Source: Sextonia rubra (lineage: Eukaryota; Streptophyta; Magnoliopsida; Laurales; Lauraceae). Taken from it: a DNA stretch of 64,000 bases. The notes under the pieces are model-generated. The model was given only the letters and a program-made list of their open reading frames with translations, did not search any database and had not been told where the DNA came from. Positions 21,632 through 33,501 of the stretch are shown here, one piece after another; position 1 is the stretch's first letter, and each line of letters opens with the position of its first letter. Position numbers and translations under genes: made by a program. The stretch is taken from contig JASUAD010000014.1 in the NCBI GenBank assembly GCA_037013555.1, forward strand, positions 9,008,756 through 9,072,755, written 5' to 3'.

Positions 21632-24600
21632 GATCCAAGTTATAATATCTAAATGCATTTTATATCTTCAATTCTCTTATTCCAAGGTTTAAAGGGATCT
21701 TTAATTTTCATTTGAGATTTTTAATTCTTTTCTTATTCTTTGGTATAGATTTAAAATAAAAATAATATTATATTGTTTAAGATCTTTGTTTACATTTATA
21801 ATCGATGTTGGAGTAGATTGCCTATCTAATATGGATAGAAAAAGGGAAAAAAGCCATGCATATAGAACCTATGTCAAATCCTCTAAATTTCTAACCCAGT
21901 ATCAATGGATTTGAGTTGTAGTTGGTTAGCCTAATAGGAGGGACCCATACTCATTTTAAAGAAATGTAATATAAGTTGGTGAGATTCATAAAATATGAGC
22001 CTCACATGCATTAAATTTCTTAATGCATGGGTCCTTGTGTTGGCCTTGAGATGACATCCGACTACAACTATTCTATTTTCATGTATAAATCTTTTTAATT
22101 TTTTTAATGATTTGACCGGGCCCGATTAATTAAATGGCAGGCTCAGGCCTGAATTTTATAGATCGTGTTGGGCTTCGGCCAGGCCTAGGCCAATGCTTCT
22201 AAAGTTGGGTCATGCTTGAATGAATATGCCTTAACTGGCCCGACCTGGCTCAGCCCATGCAAACCCCTACTAAAAATTTTCGACACATTCTAACACTCTT
22301 TATGATTTAGTTTTTTTTTCCTAAGTTGGCCCAGTGGCCAAGAGTAGGAAGGCAAGGCACCCACCTATATATATTTATCAAAGGGACAGCATTGGATGTT
22401 GGTCTATTTTCTTTTCTATTCAATTCTAATTGATCAATTTTTTTCATAGTGAGAGGGTTGATTGATAAAATGATTCTTGTACATTGAACTATTTTATCTA
22501 ATTTTTTTTACCATATAATATTTCTTTTCCTCTTAAGTTAAGCTTTTGGATTAAAAGAAAAATGATCTAACTTTTCTTTTATTAATATTCTAATGAGACT
22601 CTATGGGTATAATATTTTTGCCACATAATATTTTTACAATTGATTTAAATGGTTTTATTTTAAAATATAATTACTTTTGAATAGGTATTGACCTAGACTT
22701 TGTTGAACTTAGAAGGTCCGAACATGTCCTAGCTATTGGCAGTGCATGATCATATCTAGGCTTAGCCTGAGCCCACCATCGAAACCCTCATTGTGGTGGC
22801 TTGGGCTATTTTTTATTTTACTTATATATGGTACATATATTTTCAAATGGGCTGAGGGTTTGGTATGGGTCATTTTCTTTTTTATTCAATTCTAATTAAT
22901 CAATTTTTTCATAGTGAGAGGTTTGATTGACCTAATGATTCTTTGTAAATTGGACTATTCCATCTAAATTTTTTTACCATATAATCTTTTTTTCTCTTGA
23001 GTTGAGTTTACAGATTTAAGGACAAATGATCTAACTTTTTTTAATAATATTATAATAAAACTTTATGCATACATTATTTTTCTTTTTTGTTTAGTTTTAC
23101 TAATATGATATTTAATTTGTTACATGGGGTAGAAGACTGATATGGAGTGTTAAATTACCCTACAACTTAAAAACCCCATAGAGTTTTAAATTACAATAGC
23201 CATAGTCTCCCCAAATTAATTGACATTCACCCGGCTTTGTTACTCATCCATCTTATACAACATTGGGTTAATCATGCAAGGAAAACAGGGCGCACGCACA
23301 CACGCACTACCATTTCATTTGAGAGCTCAAATTTTCCAACACGAGGGAAAACAATGCATGAGTTTTTGAGTCTTTGACCAAGAGAAAGGAAAAAACAGTA
23401 CTAGTGAAAACAATGGCAAAGGATTGCCTTAGTTGAATTATAGGTTTGGAGTTCTGGAGAGAGTCCGGGGGACCATTCAAACACAATAAAAAGATCATCT
23501 AAGTCATCATCTTCTATACTTTTGCACATCACTTTCATTTTATATTAACTTTCCCAGTGGGCAACGCACCATGTTAACAATATTTCAGATGGAGATAACA
23601 ATGGGTTGTAGTAGCAAGCTTTACATGCACCTTTGTTGAAGTTCCTTTTTCCTTTTAATAAAGCTTGTGGAGAAGTAATGAAAGTTGAAGTTGACCTTCC
23701 TAGAGTTTTCTATGTACTATAACAATGTTTATCTATTTATTCCATCATTAGTTTCGTTTGACGAAGGAAATCCATGGAATTTGTGAAGGAAATTTAGTGC
23801 ATCTTAGTTTCAGTAAAGAAAAAGCTAAAGGGACAAAAGCTATAATCTAATTTGAATCATAGTCTTTTAGATGCTATCATAGTTGTATGTGTATTAATAC
23901 ATTATACTTTAGAGAGGAGCAGTCAACAAAAGCCAAAAGATCTAGCCTGTGTAACATTTGATTTATTGGGACCAATGGTATAAGAGAGTAGATTGTACTG
24001 TATGAGAGTATCACCAATGGTATTAAGTAGCCAAAACTGTAGAAACCAGAGACATATTTGCATAATACAAGTATTTTCTAGTTCTCATCTTACACAGATG
24101 TCCAATGTTTGGTGTTGCCCACCTAATGCCCAGCTCCTGCAATTCTTGTGACGATGAAACCAATACTTAAGCATTGGTTTGAATTCTGCTAAACATCATT
24201 AGGAATGATAAAAGTTTTCTTCCCATCTTATTGTTCAAAATCATTCTCTACCAATTAATGCCTTCATTTTTTTTCCTCTTTCCTTGTGTTTCTTGTTTTT
24301 TTTAAAGCAGTGGTTTAGGTTATTGGTTGGGAAGATGATTCACAGTATCTAATCCAATGCAAATCCTAATTTGGATATACTGAAAGTACTAAAAATTATT
24401 ATAGTATTATCCATACCCTCACTAAGGACCCAATTGAGCTATCTTAAGTCACATTCAAGTGAAAGTTGTTTTAGTTCTTTAACATAAACAATTGAGCAAT
24501 AAAATAGAATACATGTTAATTGGTTTTTGGTAAAGTTGGTTGCCTGGCAATGATAAAATTAGTTCAAGTTATGGTCCGTGGTTTATTCATATACATATAT

Positions 24601-24976
24601 TAATTCTTATGTGAATAAGCAACTCACATCATTGTCAATTTAAGATGACGTATTCTAATGTAAAAAAGAAAACTCTAAATAACCTAATACTACTATCCTT
24701 TTTAATTTTGGTGGACTTGGAGATTGAACTTTGGTTATCATTAGAAAAATAAGTTCGGATTTCTTTGAGGCAACACTAAAAAATTTTAAGCTTTTAGACC
24801 TATCCATTGTTAGGTTAGTTTTAACCTATCTATTATTCAATTGAAAAATATTAGTTTTAATTGTTGAAATCAAATATAAATCTAAAAATAAAAAAGGTTG
24901 ATTTTTTTTGCTTATTTTTAATATTGTGAATTCTATTACTCTGATTATTTAATAATGAACCTGCATGTGATCAAAT
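21632..24976 (+). other. Outer CACTA, region upstream of the transposase
   Basis: No protein recognised. It begins with the GAT duplication. It holds a non-adjacent direct duplication (about 22405-22620 and 22872-23085). The region is presumably leader or intron of the transposase gene that starts at about 24977, but parts could be further insertions. Confidence 0.4.
22405..23085. repeat. Direct duplication, ~215 bp copies 467 bp apart
   Basis: Both copies run from TTCAATTCTAATT through CATAGTGAGAGG, TTTTTACCATATAAT and AATGATCTAACTTTT. They differ by about 15 percent by eye. Confidence 0.65.
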
Positions 24977-25961
24977 ATGGATAGGAGTTGGATACTTTTT
25001 AGAGATAAATTTAGTAAGCAGCATATAAATGGAGTGGATTCGTTTATTGAATTTGCAAAAGCACATTTGGCTGGGGTTGGAGAGATTAAGTGCCTGCGTG
25101 CAAATTGTTGCAACCATTTTACACACCCGTATGATACTGTGAAACGTCATCTGCTCAAATATGGGATGAGGGAATTCTACACTATTTGGTTAGATCACGG
25201 GGAGATTCCACAACCTGATGAGTCGGATGAGATCGTGGATGAAATCAATGAGGACCATCGTGATTTTGATGAATTGATGGAGGGCCTTTATAGGAGAACT
25301 TACATGGAGGATGATACTCTAGAGCTATAGAATGTACAGAACTTTGAGAAAATGTTGGAGGCCTCTTAACAAGGTTTGTACTCAAGTTGCAAAAAGTTAG
25401 ATGCTCTACTATCATTCATCATTCAAATGCTATAGGTGAAGGTAGAATATAGGTGGAGTAATAACTCTTTTAACAAGATGATGGAGACATTCAAGAAGTT
25501 CTTACCAAAGGAAAATATAGTTCCTGGATCAATGTATGAGTGCAAGAAGTTACTCGTGACTTGGGGTTGGGGTATGAGCTTATCGATGCATGTAAAAACG
25601 ATTGTGCACTATTCTGGAAAGAGACTACTAAATTGGAAAGATGCCCTGTATGTGAGGAGTCTAGGTACAAGGTTAATGATGGCTAGGGTAAGAGGATTCC
25701 TCACAAGATACTGTGTTGGTTCCCATTGGCACCGAGGTTACGAAGATTGTATATGTCCAAGATGACAGCGAATGACATGAGATGGCATTGTGGTAAGCGT
25801 CTCGATGAAGGGTTAATAAGTCATCTAGTCAATTGTAAGGAGTGGAGGGACTTTGATCGGCATTATCCTAAGTTTGCTCAAGAGATCTGCAATGTAAGGT
25901 TGGGCTTGGCCACCAATGGGTTCAACCCTTTTGGAAACTTGAGCACTTCTTACAACATGTG
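24977..25961 (+). pseudogene. CACTA TNP2-type transposase, N-terminal part (broken)
   Basis: The first 118 residues (24977-25330) form the transposase-associated domain: MDRSWILF start, then a C..C...H...H cluster (CLRANCCNHFTHP, VKRHLL). The frame continues after in-frame stops at 25328, about 25367 and 25433 into WSNNSFNKMM. A frameshift near 25560 follows, then CPVCEESRYK and PLAPRLRRLYMSK, typical of the TNP2 family N-terminal half. The coding ends at 25961, where a solo LTR has inserted after the residues STSYNM. TNP2 cuts and transfers CACTA ends. This copy cannot make a full protein. Confidence 0.85.
25957..25961. other. Target-site duplication ATGTG (left of solo LTR)
   Basis: Matched by ATGTG at 28403-28407. 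Confidence 0.85.
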
Positions 25962-28402
25962 TGTCACAACCTGAGTCCAGGAGTTCGGGGGTTAGCAAAA
26001 GCCAAACCGATGACACACATACTCCCGTGCCTGTACACTTAGACCTGGTCTAAATGCACACGCACAAGGGAAGGTTCACATGTGCCAAACATGTACGCGG
26101 AAGCTGTAGATATCAAAACATCACACTAAACAATGCAAGAAGAGAATACGAAAACAGAACTGACATATATAGATGAAGGTTTTACAAAATGAAACAAAAT
26201 AAATATATACAAATCATGATAGGATCCAATCGTGACAAATGTCAAAATAAGGAAGACTCATATGCAATGAATGTCCAGAGCGGTCTCCGATGGAGTGATT
26301 ACATCCACTCCTCTAGTCCTGATGGGACTTCGGGGGCCTCAATTGGAGTCTGGTCGACCGACGAGGGGTCGGTTTGGATATTTGAGCCTGCAACACCAAA
26401 GACAACTTATGAATATAACGATTCAGCAAAGTATAAACCATAACAAGTTAACACATGCTGTGTCTAATAGAATAAAGAATATCATGAAAATCATAACAGG
26501 GCACATTCGTATACTAAGCTGTCGTGCAAAAAAGAAACATGCCATGTGAATCAATGTATACATGCTGTGTACATTGCTAGTTGGCGACTATATTGCCATA
26601 TGCTCCCAAAAGAGGGATCTTATATCCGTGCAGAGAACACCATTGACCGGACCAAGGTACAAATGGGTCTCGGGTTCCTAGGGTCCGAATTCACCAAGAC
26701 GTTTCCTTACTGCAGCAAGGCCATGAAAACTACACCAAATTCACCCCGTCGGGATCCTAAGGCTGAGACTAAGTAGTGCCTGACCATATAGAGTCAATCA
26801 TGAAAACCTTGAGAAGATCGTGACAAGCATATCCTGCGTGTATATCCGAGAACATGTCTTATACGTGTAAGCTTGATAACATACAAACATACATACTCAA
26901 GGTAGACACATAGTACGACTTTCGATGTTACATGCAATGATCCTGCTAAAGAGTGGAGATCAATGATCGAAATACAACATGCCATGCAAGCAAATAATAG
27001 CATATCGAATCACGTTTATTTACTAGCCAATTCTAATCTAATTATCCAGTGTTTTTAACCGTGCATGATGATGTAGTTTTAAGTTATCTACTGCACCGTT
27101 TGTCTAGTGTTGCATTGCATCAGCTGGTGCACCGAAGTCCCTTAAACAAACACCCATGGGGAGGTGCTTAATAACTGGATAACGAACATGAATGATTCGC
27201 AGCTATCGAGATCATTCACGTATGTTTACATAATCCGTTGGGCAAGTCCATGTTGCCTGCCTTCTATAATAAAAGGCCTATGAGTCTCATTCCTTCCTAG
27301 CTTTTTTACTGTTCAGGTTAGTCAGCTCAGCCGTGGATACCCTTACGGCTTAGCTGAAGGAACCTTACGGCTTAGCCGTGGCTGGGCCGTAGAAGAGTTG
27401 CTGATTTGCATACTCTCAGTTATTTTCAGGTGTCACCCTGTATTGATCTACGGCTGGGTTCACGGTTAGGTCACGGCTTAGCCGTAGTGCAGTTTACGGC
27501 TTAGCCGTAGCACATTTCACGGCTTAGCCGTGCATGCGTTGGGTCAATTTCTGAATCAAGTACAGAAAAATTGTAACGACATCACATGAGCAAAATTTCA
27601 ACAGAGAAAGGGAGAATGAGCTGACTTGGGGCTGTAAACATGGTTTCCATGCAAACTGATGTGAATGAATTAAAATCAAGTAGATACCAACATAGGTTCA
27701 CACAAATTATGCTTATACTTGGCTTAATGGAGTTCCAACACACCAATTGTTATCCTTGCGGCTCAATTCACGTCCAACACTCTCACAACTATCATGTATG
27801 CATGAGAAAAAGAAAGGGAATTCATGAGTACAGTCATGAAAATTGAGAAAAAGAAAGGAGAGAAGGAACCAATACACATATACATACCCTGAATCACAGG
27901 AGGAAGGAGAGAAGACAAGTGAATCTTTCAATCTCCTTTTAGCTTGACTGAATCAAGGAGAAGAGAAAGAGGAAAAATAGAGAGAGAGAGACGAATGTGA
28001 GGGAAGAAACGATAGTGAAAGAGAGTGAGTCGGTGATGGCTCTTATATTGGACAAGATTAAAGGCCAAATTGCAAGAAAGTCCATTTCAAGAAATTATTT
28101 ACAGTTTGAGTCAAATACGGGTCCAACGGAATCGAACGACATCGGTGACGAACAACATAGTTATGAAAGGTAACGAGCCCAACGAAAGACACGTGTTGAG
28201 ATCAAGATGATACAAAAATGACCATGTCTTATAAAAGCTAAAATTACGAAAAAGGGCTTGGTCTACCTAATCCAAGTCAAACTCAACCCAACTACCCATC
28301 CATGACCCACAACGAAATCAAATGCAAAAGCAAAACACAATTAACAACTAAAGCAACATTAATTAGTCGCTAAACGAGGTCAAGCTGGGTCGGAGTGTTA
28401 CA
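25962..28402 (-). mobile_element. Gypsy solo LTR, minus orientation
   Basis: On the minus strand it runs from TGTAACACTCCGACCCAGC (28402) to CTCAGGTTGTGACA (25962), with the same end style as the complete element's LTRs, and is flanked by ATGTG duplicates. It is 2,441 bp against 2.8 kb for the complete element, so it belongs to a related subfamily. It carries the palindrome array at about 27320-27540 and a minus-strand TATA box (CCAATATAAGA) near 28041-28051. It interrupts the transposase reading frame exactly between two recognisable codons. A single LTR with a TSD indicates unequal recombination between the two LTRs of a former full element. Confidence 0.9.
27320..27540. repeat. ACGGCTTAGCCGT palindrome array in the solo LTR
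   Basis: At least four near-complete copies of ACGGCTTAGCCGT plus several half sites (TACGGCTTAGC, GGCTGGGCCGTAG). Same motif as in the young element's LTRs. Confidence 0.85.
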
Positions 28403-29523
28403 ATGTGGCCGGTGATACTTATGCCTTATAATCTGCCACCTTGGAAGGCAATGAAGGACACATTTTTCATGTTGTCTTTACTTATTCCAGGGCTGAATAA
28501 CCGGGAAAGGACATTGGTGTCTACCTAAGGCCATTAATTGACGAGTTGAAGGATCTATGGGAGGTGGGGGTTTTGACTTATGATGCTTCTACTGAAAAGA
28601 CATTTTGGATGCATGCAGCTGTCATGTGGACTATAAATGACTTCCCTGCATTTAGTGACGTGTCTGGGTGGGGAACTAAAGGTTACTATGTTTGTTCCAT
28701 TTGCAACGATAATCCAATGTCCCGCATGTTGATGGATAAGCTTGGGCGGGTGGGCCATCGAGCTTACTTGCCTGAGAACCATCCTTGGAAAAAGGACAAA
28801 GGTTTGATGGACATTGTGAGCTTCAGACAAGATCCTTGGAGTTATCGGTGGAAAAGGTAGTAGCTCAGGTGGAAGAAGATCATCTGTGGGAAGTCAAGTT
28901 TGGGAAGGCTCCTTCTAATAAGAAAAGACCGCATGACCCTCAACAAATAGGTTGGAAAAAAAGAAGCATTTTTTGGGAGATACCATACTGGAAGTCATTG
29001 AATCTTCGGCACAACCTCGATGTCATGTGTATTAAGAAGAATATATGTGAAAATTGCTAAAGAATTCTGATGGCCATAGATGGGAAGAATAAGGATACTT
29101 ATAAGGCCCGTGATGATTTGGAAAATATTCACATAAGGTCAGAATTACACCTAAAAAGGAATGAAGATGGATCCATTGTGAAGCCTCCGACAATCTACAA
29201 GCTGAATCCAAAACAGATAGATGGTTTTTGTGAATTCTTGAAATCGATCTGTTACCCGGATGGTTATGTAGCCAATATCTCAAGATTTGTCAGCTCAAAA
29301 AATAGCAAGTTATCAGGTTTTTTAAAGTCAAGACTGTCATATCCTCCTTCAACGTCTTCTTCCTATAGGCATGCACGATTTTGTGAATAAGGAGATATGG
29401 ACGACACTATTTGAGTTGGGTAGCTTCTTTCAGGAGCTTTGCTCGAAGACATTAAGGCTGAGTGATTTGAAAAAATTACATAAAAGAATAATACTCATAC
29501 TTTGCAAGTTAGAGAGGATCTTT
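28403..29523 (+). pseudogene. CACTA TNP2-type transposase, central part (broken)
   Basis: It resumes directly after the solo LTR with WPVILMPYNLPPWK, FFMLSLLIPG, then after a frameshift YLRPLIDELKDLW and YDASTEKTFWMHAAVMWTIN. Then come GYYVCSICND, KRPHDPQQIGWKKRSIFWE and LRHNLDVMCIKKNICEN. The conserved aspartate-rich transposase core is recognisable, but at least three frameshifts and a few stops (28858, 29058, 29388) break it. The last readable residues (ILCKLERIF) are cut by the Gypsy insertion at 29524 and continue at 39802. Confidence 0.85.
29519..29523. other. Target-site duplication TCTTT (left of Gypsy)
   Basis: Identical TCTTT at 39802-39806 on the other side. Confidence 0.95.
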
Positions 29524-29858
29524 TGTAACACTCCGATCCCCTTTGAGCCGGATTAGTGGCTCATTAGTGTGTGTTTTGTTTTGTTTATTTCTTTTGGACT
29601 TGTTTTGGGTCATGGATAGGTAGTTGAGTGACCTTTGACCTGGAATAGGTAGTTCTAAGCCCTTTTTCGTAATTTTGCTTTTGCTTTGCTCATATCATCT
29701 TTGCATCATCTTGGTGTCAGCATATGTATTTCGTTGAGCTCGACAATTTCCGTAACTGTGTCAGATCCGTTTGGAGTCAATTGGGGAAGATGGACCTTTA
29801 TGTGACTTAAACTGTAAATTGCTTAAACCCATTGGACCTTGTTTTAAAACTTCCAAAC

Positions 29859-29867
29859 CTATATAAG
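29859..29867 (+). promoter_or_regulatory. LTR TATA box
   Basis: CTATATAAG lies 336 bp into the LTR, upstream of a (CT)n-rich leader. The likely U3-R promoter; the copy in the 3' LTR is at 37336-37344. Confidence 0.65.
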
Positions 29868-30395
29868 ATGAGTTACTCCAGATGTCCAACTCCCTGCTCT
29901 TTTCTCTCCCACGTTGCATGCTAGAGAGAATTCCAGGTGAAGCTCCCTCCACCATCTCTCTCTCTCTCTCTCTCTTCTTTCCTTCTCTTGATCGATTGAG
30001 GCTTTGGATCCTCTGTTTGGTTTGGGCTCTTCTCCATTCTCTCATCTCTGTCCTTGCCTTAGGTAAGTGGGTTTTGCATTCTTCATCTTTGATTGGATTC
30101 CTTCTCCAAGCTATGTGTGTTTCCATCTCATGCATGGTTTCTTGCTTTGATTTGTCTTGATTTTAGTGGATTTGGAGCTTGATTTCAGAAGATTTGTCAG
30201 ATTTGAGGCAAGTATAAGTACAGGTTTTGATAACACATATGGGTATTGTTTGATTGCTTGGATTCATTCTCATTCTCTTTAGAGAAATGTTTTACAGCCA
30301 TTTTCTAAGCTATGAGAATCAGTTGAGCTTGTTTTATTCAGTTTCTGTACAAAAATTTCGTTTCTGTAATCTTCCCGAACTCGTATTCTGTATTG

Positions 30396-30815
30396 TACGG
30401 CTAAGCCGTAAATTTCTACGGCTTGGTTTCCAGAGACTCGAAATTTGAGATTTGTTCTACGGCTAGGCTACGGCTAAGCCGTAATTTGTCCTACGGCTGA
30501 GCCGTAAGCTAGCCGTGACCCAACCGTACCCCAGCCGTGAATTAAATCTCTGATCAGTCGAAACTTTTCTGATATCAGTACTCCTACGGTGAGGCTACGG
30601 CTAAGCCGTGGAATGCTACGGCTAAGCCGTGGATTGGTCTACGGCTAAGCCGTATACTGACCGTAGCTCAGCCGTGAGATGTATCAGATCAGAGGTGGAA
30701 AAGCTGACAGTTTAGCCGTGTTCTGAAGGGAACCACGGCTAAGCCGTAGTGCATATTGCGGCTACGCCGTAGGATGCCACGGCTAAGCCGTAGGTCACCC
30801 ATGGCTAAACCGTAA
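30396..30815. repeat. ACGGCTAAGCCGT palindrome array, 5' LTR
   Basis: About eight full copies of the 13-nt palindrome ACGGCTAAGCCGT or one-base variants, with a similar number of half sites (TACGGCT, AGCCGTG), lie in 420 bp. Each full copy has two CpG sites placed symmetrically. Function unknown. Confidence 0.9.
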
Positions 30816-32333
30816 GACCTGTAAAATATCAGTTAAACTTAGGCTAATGGTGTGACCTTGTAGGGCTCAAATACAGGTGAACCATACCCGTAAACCGGCC
30901 CAAATGGATTCTTTGGAGCGCATGAATAGTCTGTTAGGCTGTGACTTATTCATGTGAGTGTTGCTCATTGTTAAGCACCTCCCCATGGGTGTTGGTTTAA
31001 GGGACTTCGGTGCACATGAGGATTATATTGCAACACTAGGATGGCAACGGTGCATCGAATAACTTAAAACTACATCAACATGCACGGTTAGTGACAGTGA
31101 TGCAACTAGATTAGACTTGGCTTGTAATGAACCTTGATTCCGTATTAATCTGAGATGCATTGCATATTGTTTATGGTTTTGCCCTCTGTTCTGTTAATCT
31201 ATGTTATGCATTCCTCAGTCATTTTGCTTTCGTTCTGTATATCTGTATTATTCTTCGCTCTGTACTCTGTTTTGATCTATGCTATGCTTTGTATATTCTC
31301 TGGCTTTGTATATCTCTGATTTTTGGGTATTCCCTGGTGGCTCTGCCCAGAGGTTAATACGTGAGGATAAGATCCGGTCCTTGTCATCGGTGAGTCCAAA
31401 GCGGATAATCTCCCTTTCTATGGATTTGATTTGATTGGTATTAGTCTGGCTCTACTCAGCCTCAGCCCTAGGATACCCGACGGGGTTACCTCTGGCGTAG
31501 ATCTCTGTATCTCTGTTTTAACTGCAGTGTTGCTTTGTCTTGGGACCCCGGAACCCAGGAAACCGAGACCCGCTTGTACCTTTGGCCTGGACAGCGGTGT
31601 TCTCCTCTGCTCTGCTCTGTTCTGCTCTCTATTTGAGAGAATATGGTTAACGTAGTAGCCAACTAGTTCAGTATTCTATGTTTTGATTCACATATCATGT
31701 TTTACTCCTATGCACGATTGGCTTAGTTTCCTAATATGGAACTCTGTATTTAATCTTCTGTCATTATTATATCCTCTTTGATACTATGCGTGTTTCACCC
31801 CTGTTACTTGTATTTGCTGGATCGTTGTATTCATTTGTGTTGTCTGTGGTGTTGCAGGCACAGATACCTTGCCCAGCTCCCCGGCGGTCGAGGAGGCTGC
31901 AGGGGCGAGTGTAGAGGCACCCTCCGGTCTGGCAGAGTGGGCCTGATCACTTCTGCCTAGTGCGTGCATGCATACCAGTGGCTTTTATTTTGCGTTTTGG
32001 TTTTTGAGAGCTTGTATTTGGACTTTGGACTTTGGACTTGTATTCTGTATATTTTGTGTATATTGATTTTGGTGTGTATTCGGTTTTATCTCAGTGTACT
32101 TGTCTTTGTCTTTTCCGTTTCGTATTTGCTTTGGCTTCCGCTATTTTATTTTCCTTTGTTGCTTGCTACGATATCTACAGCTTCCGCGTTCGTCTGTTTC
32201 GCACGTGTTAGATCCCTTGTGTGCGTGCATCTGGACTGGGTTTGGGTGCACGTGCACGGGAGTACGTGTGTCACCGGTTTAGCTTTTCGCTAACCCCCGA
32301 ATTCTGGGCTCGGGTCGTGACATACGTATTGTA

Positions 32334-32345
32334 TGGTATCAGAGC
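32334..32345 (+). other. Primer-binding site (tRNA-iMet)
   Basis: TGGTATCAGAGC, 11 nt after the 5' LTR, is complementary to the 3' end of initiator methionine tRNA and primes minus-strand synthesis in most plant Gypsy and Copia elements. Confidence 0.9.
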
Positions 32346-32490
32346 ATGCTAGTATAAGCATGTAGGCATCTAAGATCGTGGTGAGACAACGCTATCAACT
32401 ATTTGACTCGAGGTCTCATATGTTGATTTGGGGTTTGACTAACTCAGGGCATTTTATATTTGTGTGTTGTGTTTCTTTTCCTTTTGCAGG

Positions 32491-33501
32491 ATGGCATCAG
32501 GATCAGGATCTAGGGATGAGAATCAACAGGGCCATAACGGTGATAGTGGATCGGTACCCCCACATATCAGCAGTGAGGAGCGCTTGATGATGATGATGCA
32601 GTCTATGCAGTCATTACAGGCGCAGATGGCATCCATGGTAGATAGGCAGAGTCAGGCTGCTGCAGTAGCATCACCTCGTATAGATCAGCAAGTGATTTTC
32701 CAGCCCAAGGAATCAGATCCAAATGCTCTTTTCGACAAGTTCCGTAAGCGAGGGGCGACTGAGTTCCATGGGATAGAGGATGCATTGCAGGCTGAGCAAT
32801 GGTTGGAGCAGACTGAAGAGCTATTTGATACGATTGTGTGCAGCAACAAGCAAAAGGTAGTTCTCACAGCTTCTATGCTTCGGAGTGTAGCCAAGACATG
32901 GTGGAGGAGTGTCAAGAACTCATTCCAGACTATGCCCAGTGCCACAGTTTGGGAGACCTTCAAGCAGCAATTCCGTCGTAAGTTCATGCCTCTCCACATT
33001 CAGCGAGCCAAGGAAGTGGAATTCTTCAACCTTCAGCAGAGACAGATGCCAGTTGCAGATTATGTACACAAGTTTACAGAGTTGTCCCACTTCGCAGAGG
33101 ATATGGTGAACACAGAGCATAAGAAGGTGACTCGCTTCGTCAACGGTCTGAATCCGAGGCACAAACGCCACGTGGTTGCTTGTATGTGGCCGGCTACATT
33201 GGACGACGCTATTGACAGGGCTTATGATGCAGAGGCCATCTTTGAGGAGGAGCGAACAGAAGCTAAGAGGGCAGCAGGTTTCAGTGGTAGAAGTCAGTTC
33301 CAGAAGAAGTTCAAGGGTAAGCAGGGCAGTTCGAGCAGTTCTCAGATAGTTTGCGGTCACTGTGGGAAGGATCACCCCACAGACAGATGTTGGAGGAAGA
33401 TTGGGGCTTGTTTCGGTTGTGGCTCTACGGATCACAGGCGGGCCCAATGCCCGAAGTTTCAGTCCTCGCCACAGACGAGACAGACAGGACCTACATCATA
33501 G
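32491..33501 (+). CDS. gag: Gag polyprotein
   Basis: 336 residues. I choose the ATG at 32491 (MASGSGSRDEN) instead of the in-frame ATG at 32464, because the intervening TTTCTTTTCCTTTTGCAG looks like leader or a splice acceptor. The retrotransposon Gag core spans about residues 60-250, with W-rich and PVADYVHKFTEL motifs. Two zinc knuckles follow from residue 288: CGHCGKDHPTDRC (a C-2-C-3-H-4-C variant) and CFGCGSTDHRRAQC (canonical C-2-C-4-H-4-C). Gag packages the RNA in virus-like particles. The frame stops with TAG at 33499, but the same frame stays open straight into pol, so gag-pol was probably one polyprotein. Confidence 0.9.
   Translation: MASGSGSRDENQQGHNGDSGSVPPHISSEERLMMMMQSMQSLQAQMASMVDRQSQAAAVASPRIDQQVIFQPKESDPNALFDKFRKRGATEFHGIEDALQAEQWLEQTEELFDTIVCSNKQKVVLTASMLRSVAKTWWRSVKNSFQTMPSATVWETFKQQFRRKFMPLHIQRAKEVEFFNLQQRQMPVADYVHKFTELSHFAEDMVNTEHKKVTRFVNGLNPRHKRHVVACMWPATLDDAIDRAYDAEAIFEEERTEAKRAAGFSGRSQFQKKFKGKQGSSSSSQIVCGHCGKDHPTDRCWRKIGACFGCGSTDHRRAQCPKFQSSPQTRQTGPTS

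Larger units (their letters stand above)
29524..32322 (+). repeat. 5' LTR
   Basis: Starts TGTAACACTCCGATCCCC and ends GGGCTCGGGTCGTGACA. Contains a TATA box, a (CT)n tract near 29957-29980, the palindrome array at 30396-30815 and long non-coding stretches. Small open frames in it have no homology and recur identically in the 3' LTR only because the LTRs are copies. Confidence 0.95.

Noticed and set aside
29761..30135. 124-residue minus-strand frame in the 5' LTR
   Set aside because: Includes a (GA)n-derived RERERE run and is not conserved in the related solo LTR.
30254..32293. Several small open frames repeated identically at 37733-39772
   Set aside because: They are in both LTRs of the same element and identical only because the LTRs are copies; no homology, start context or domain.
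32920..33447. 175-residue minus-strand frame opposite gag
   Set aside because: Shadow of the gag coding strand; no homology.
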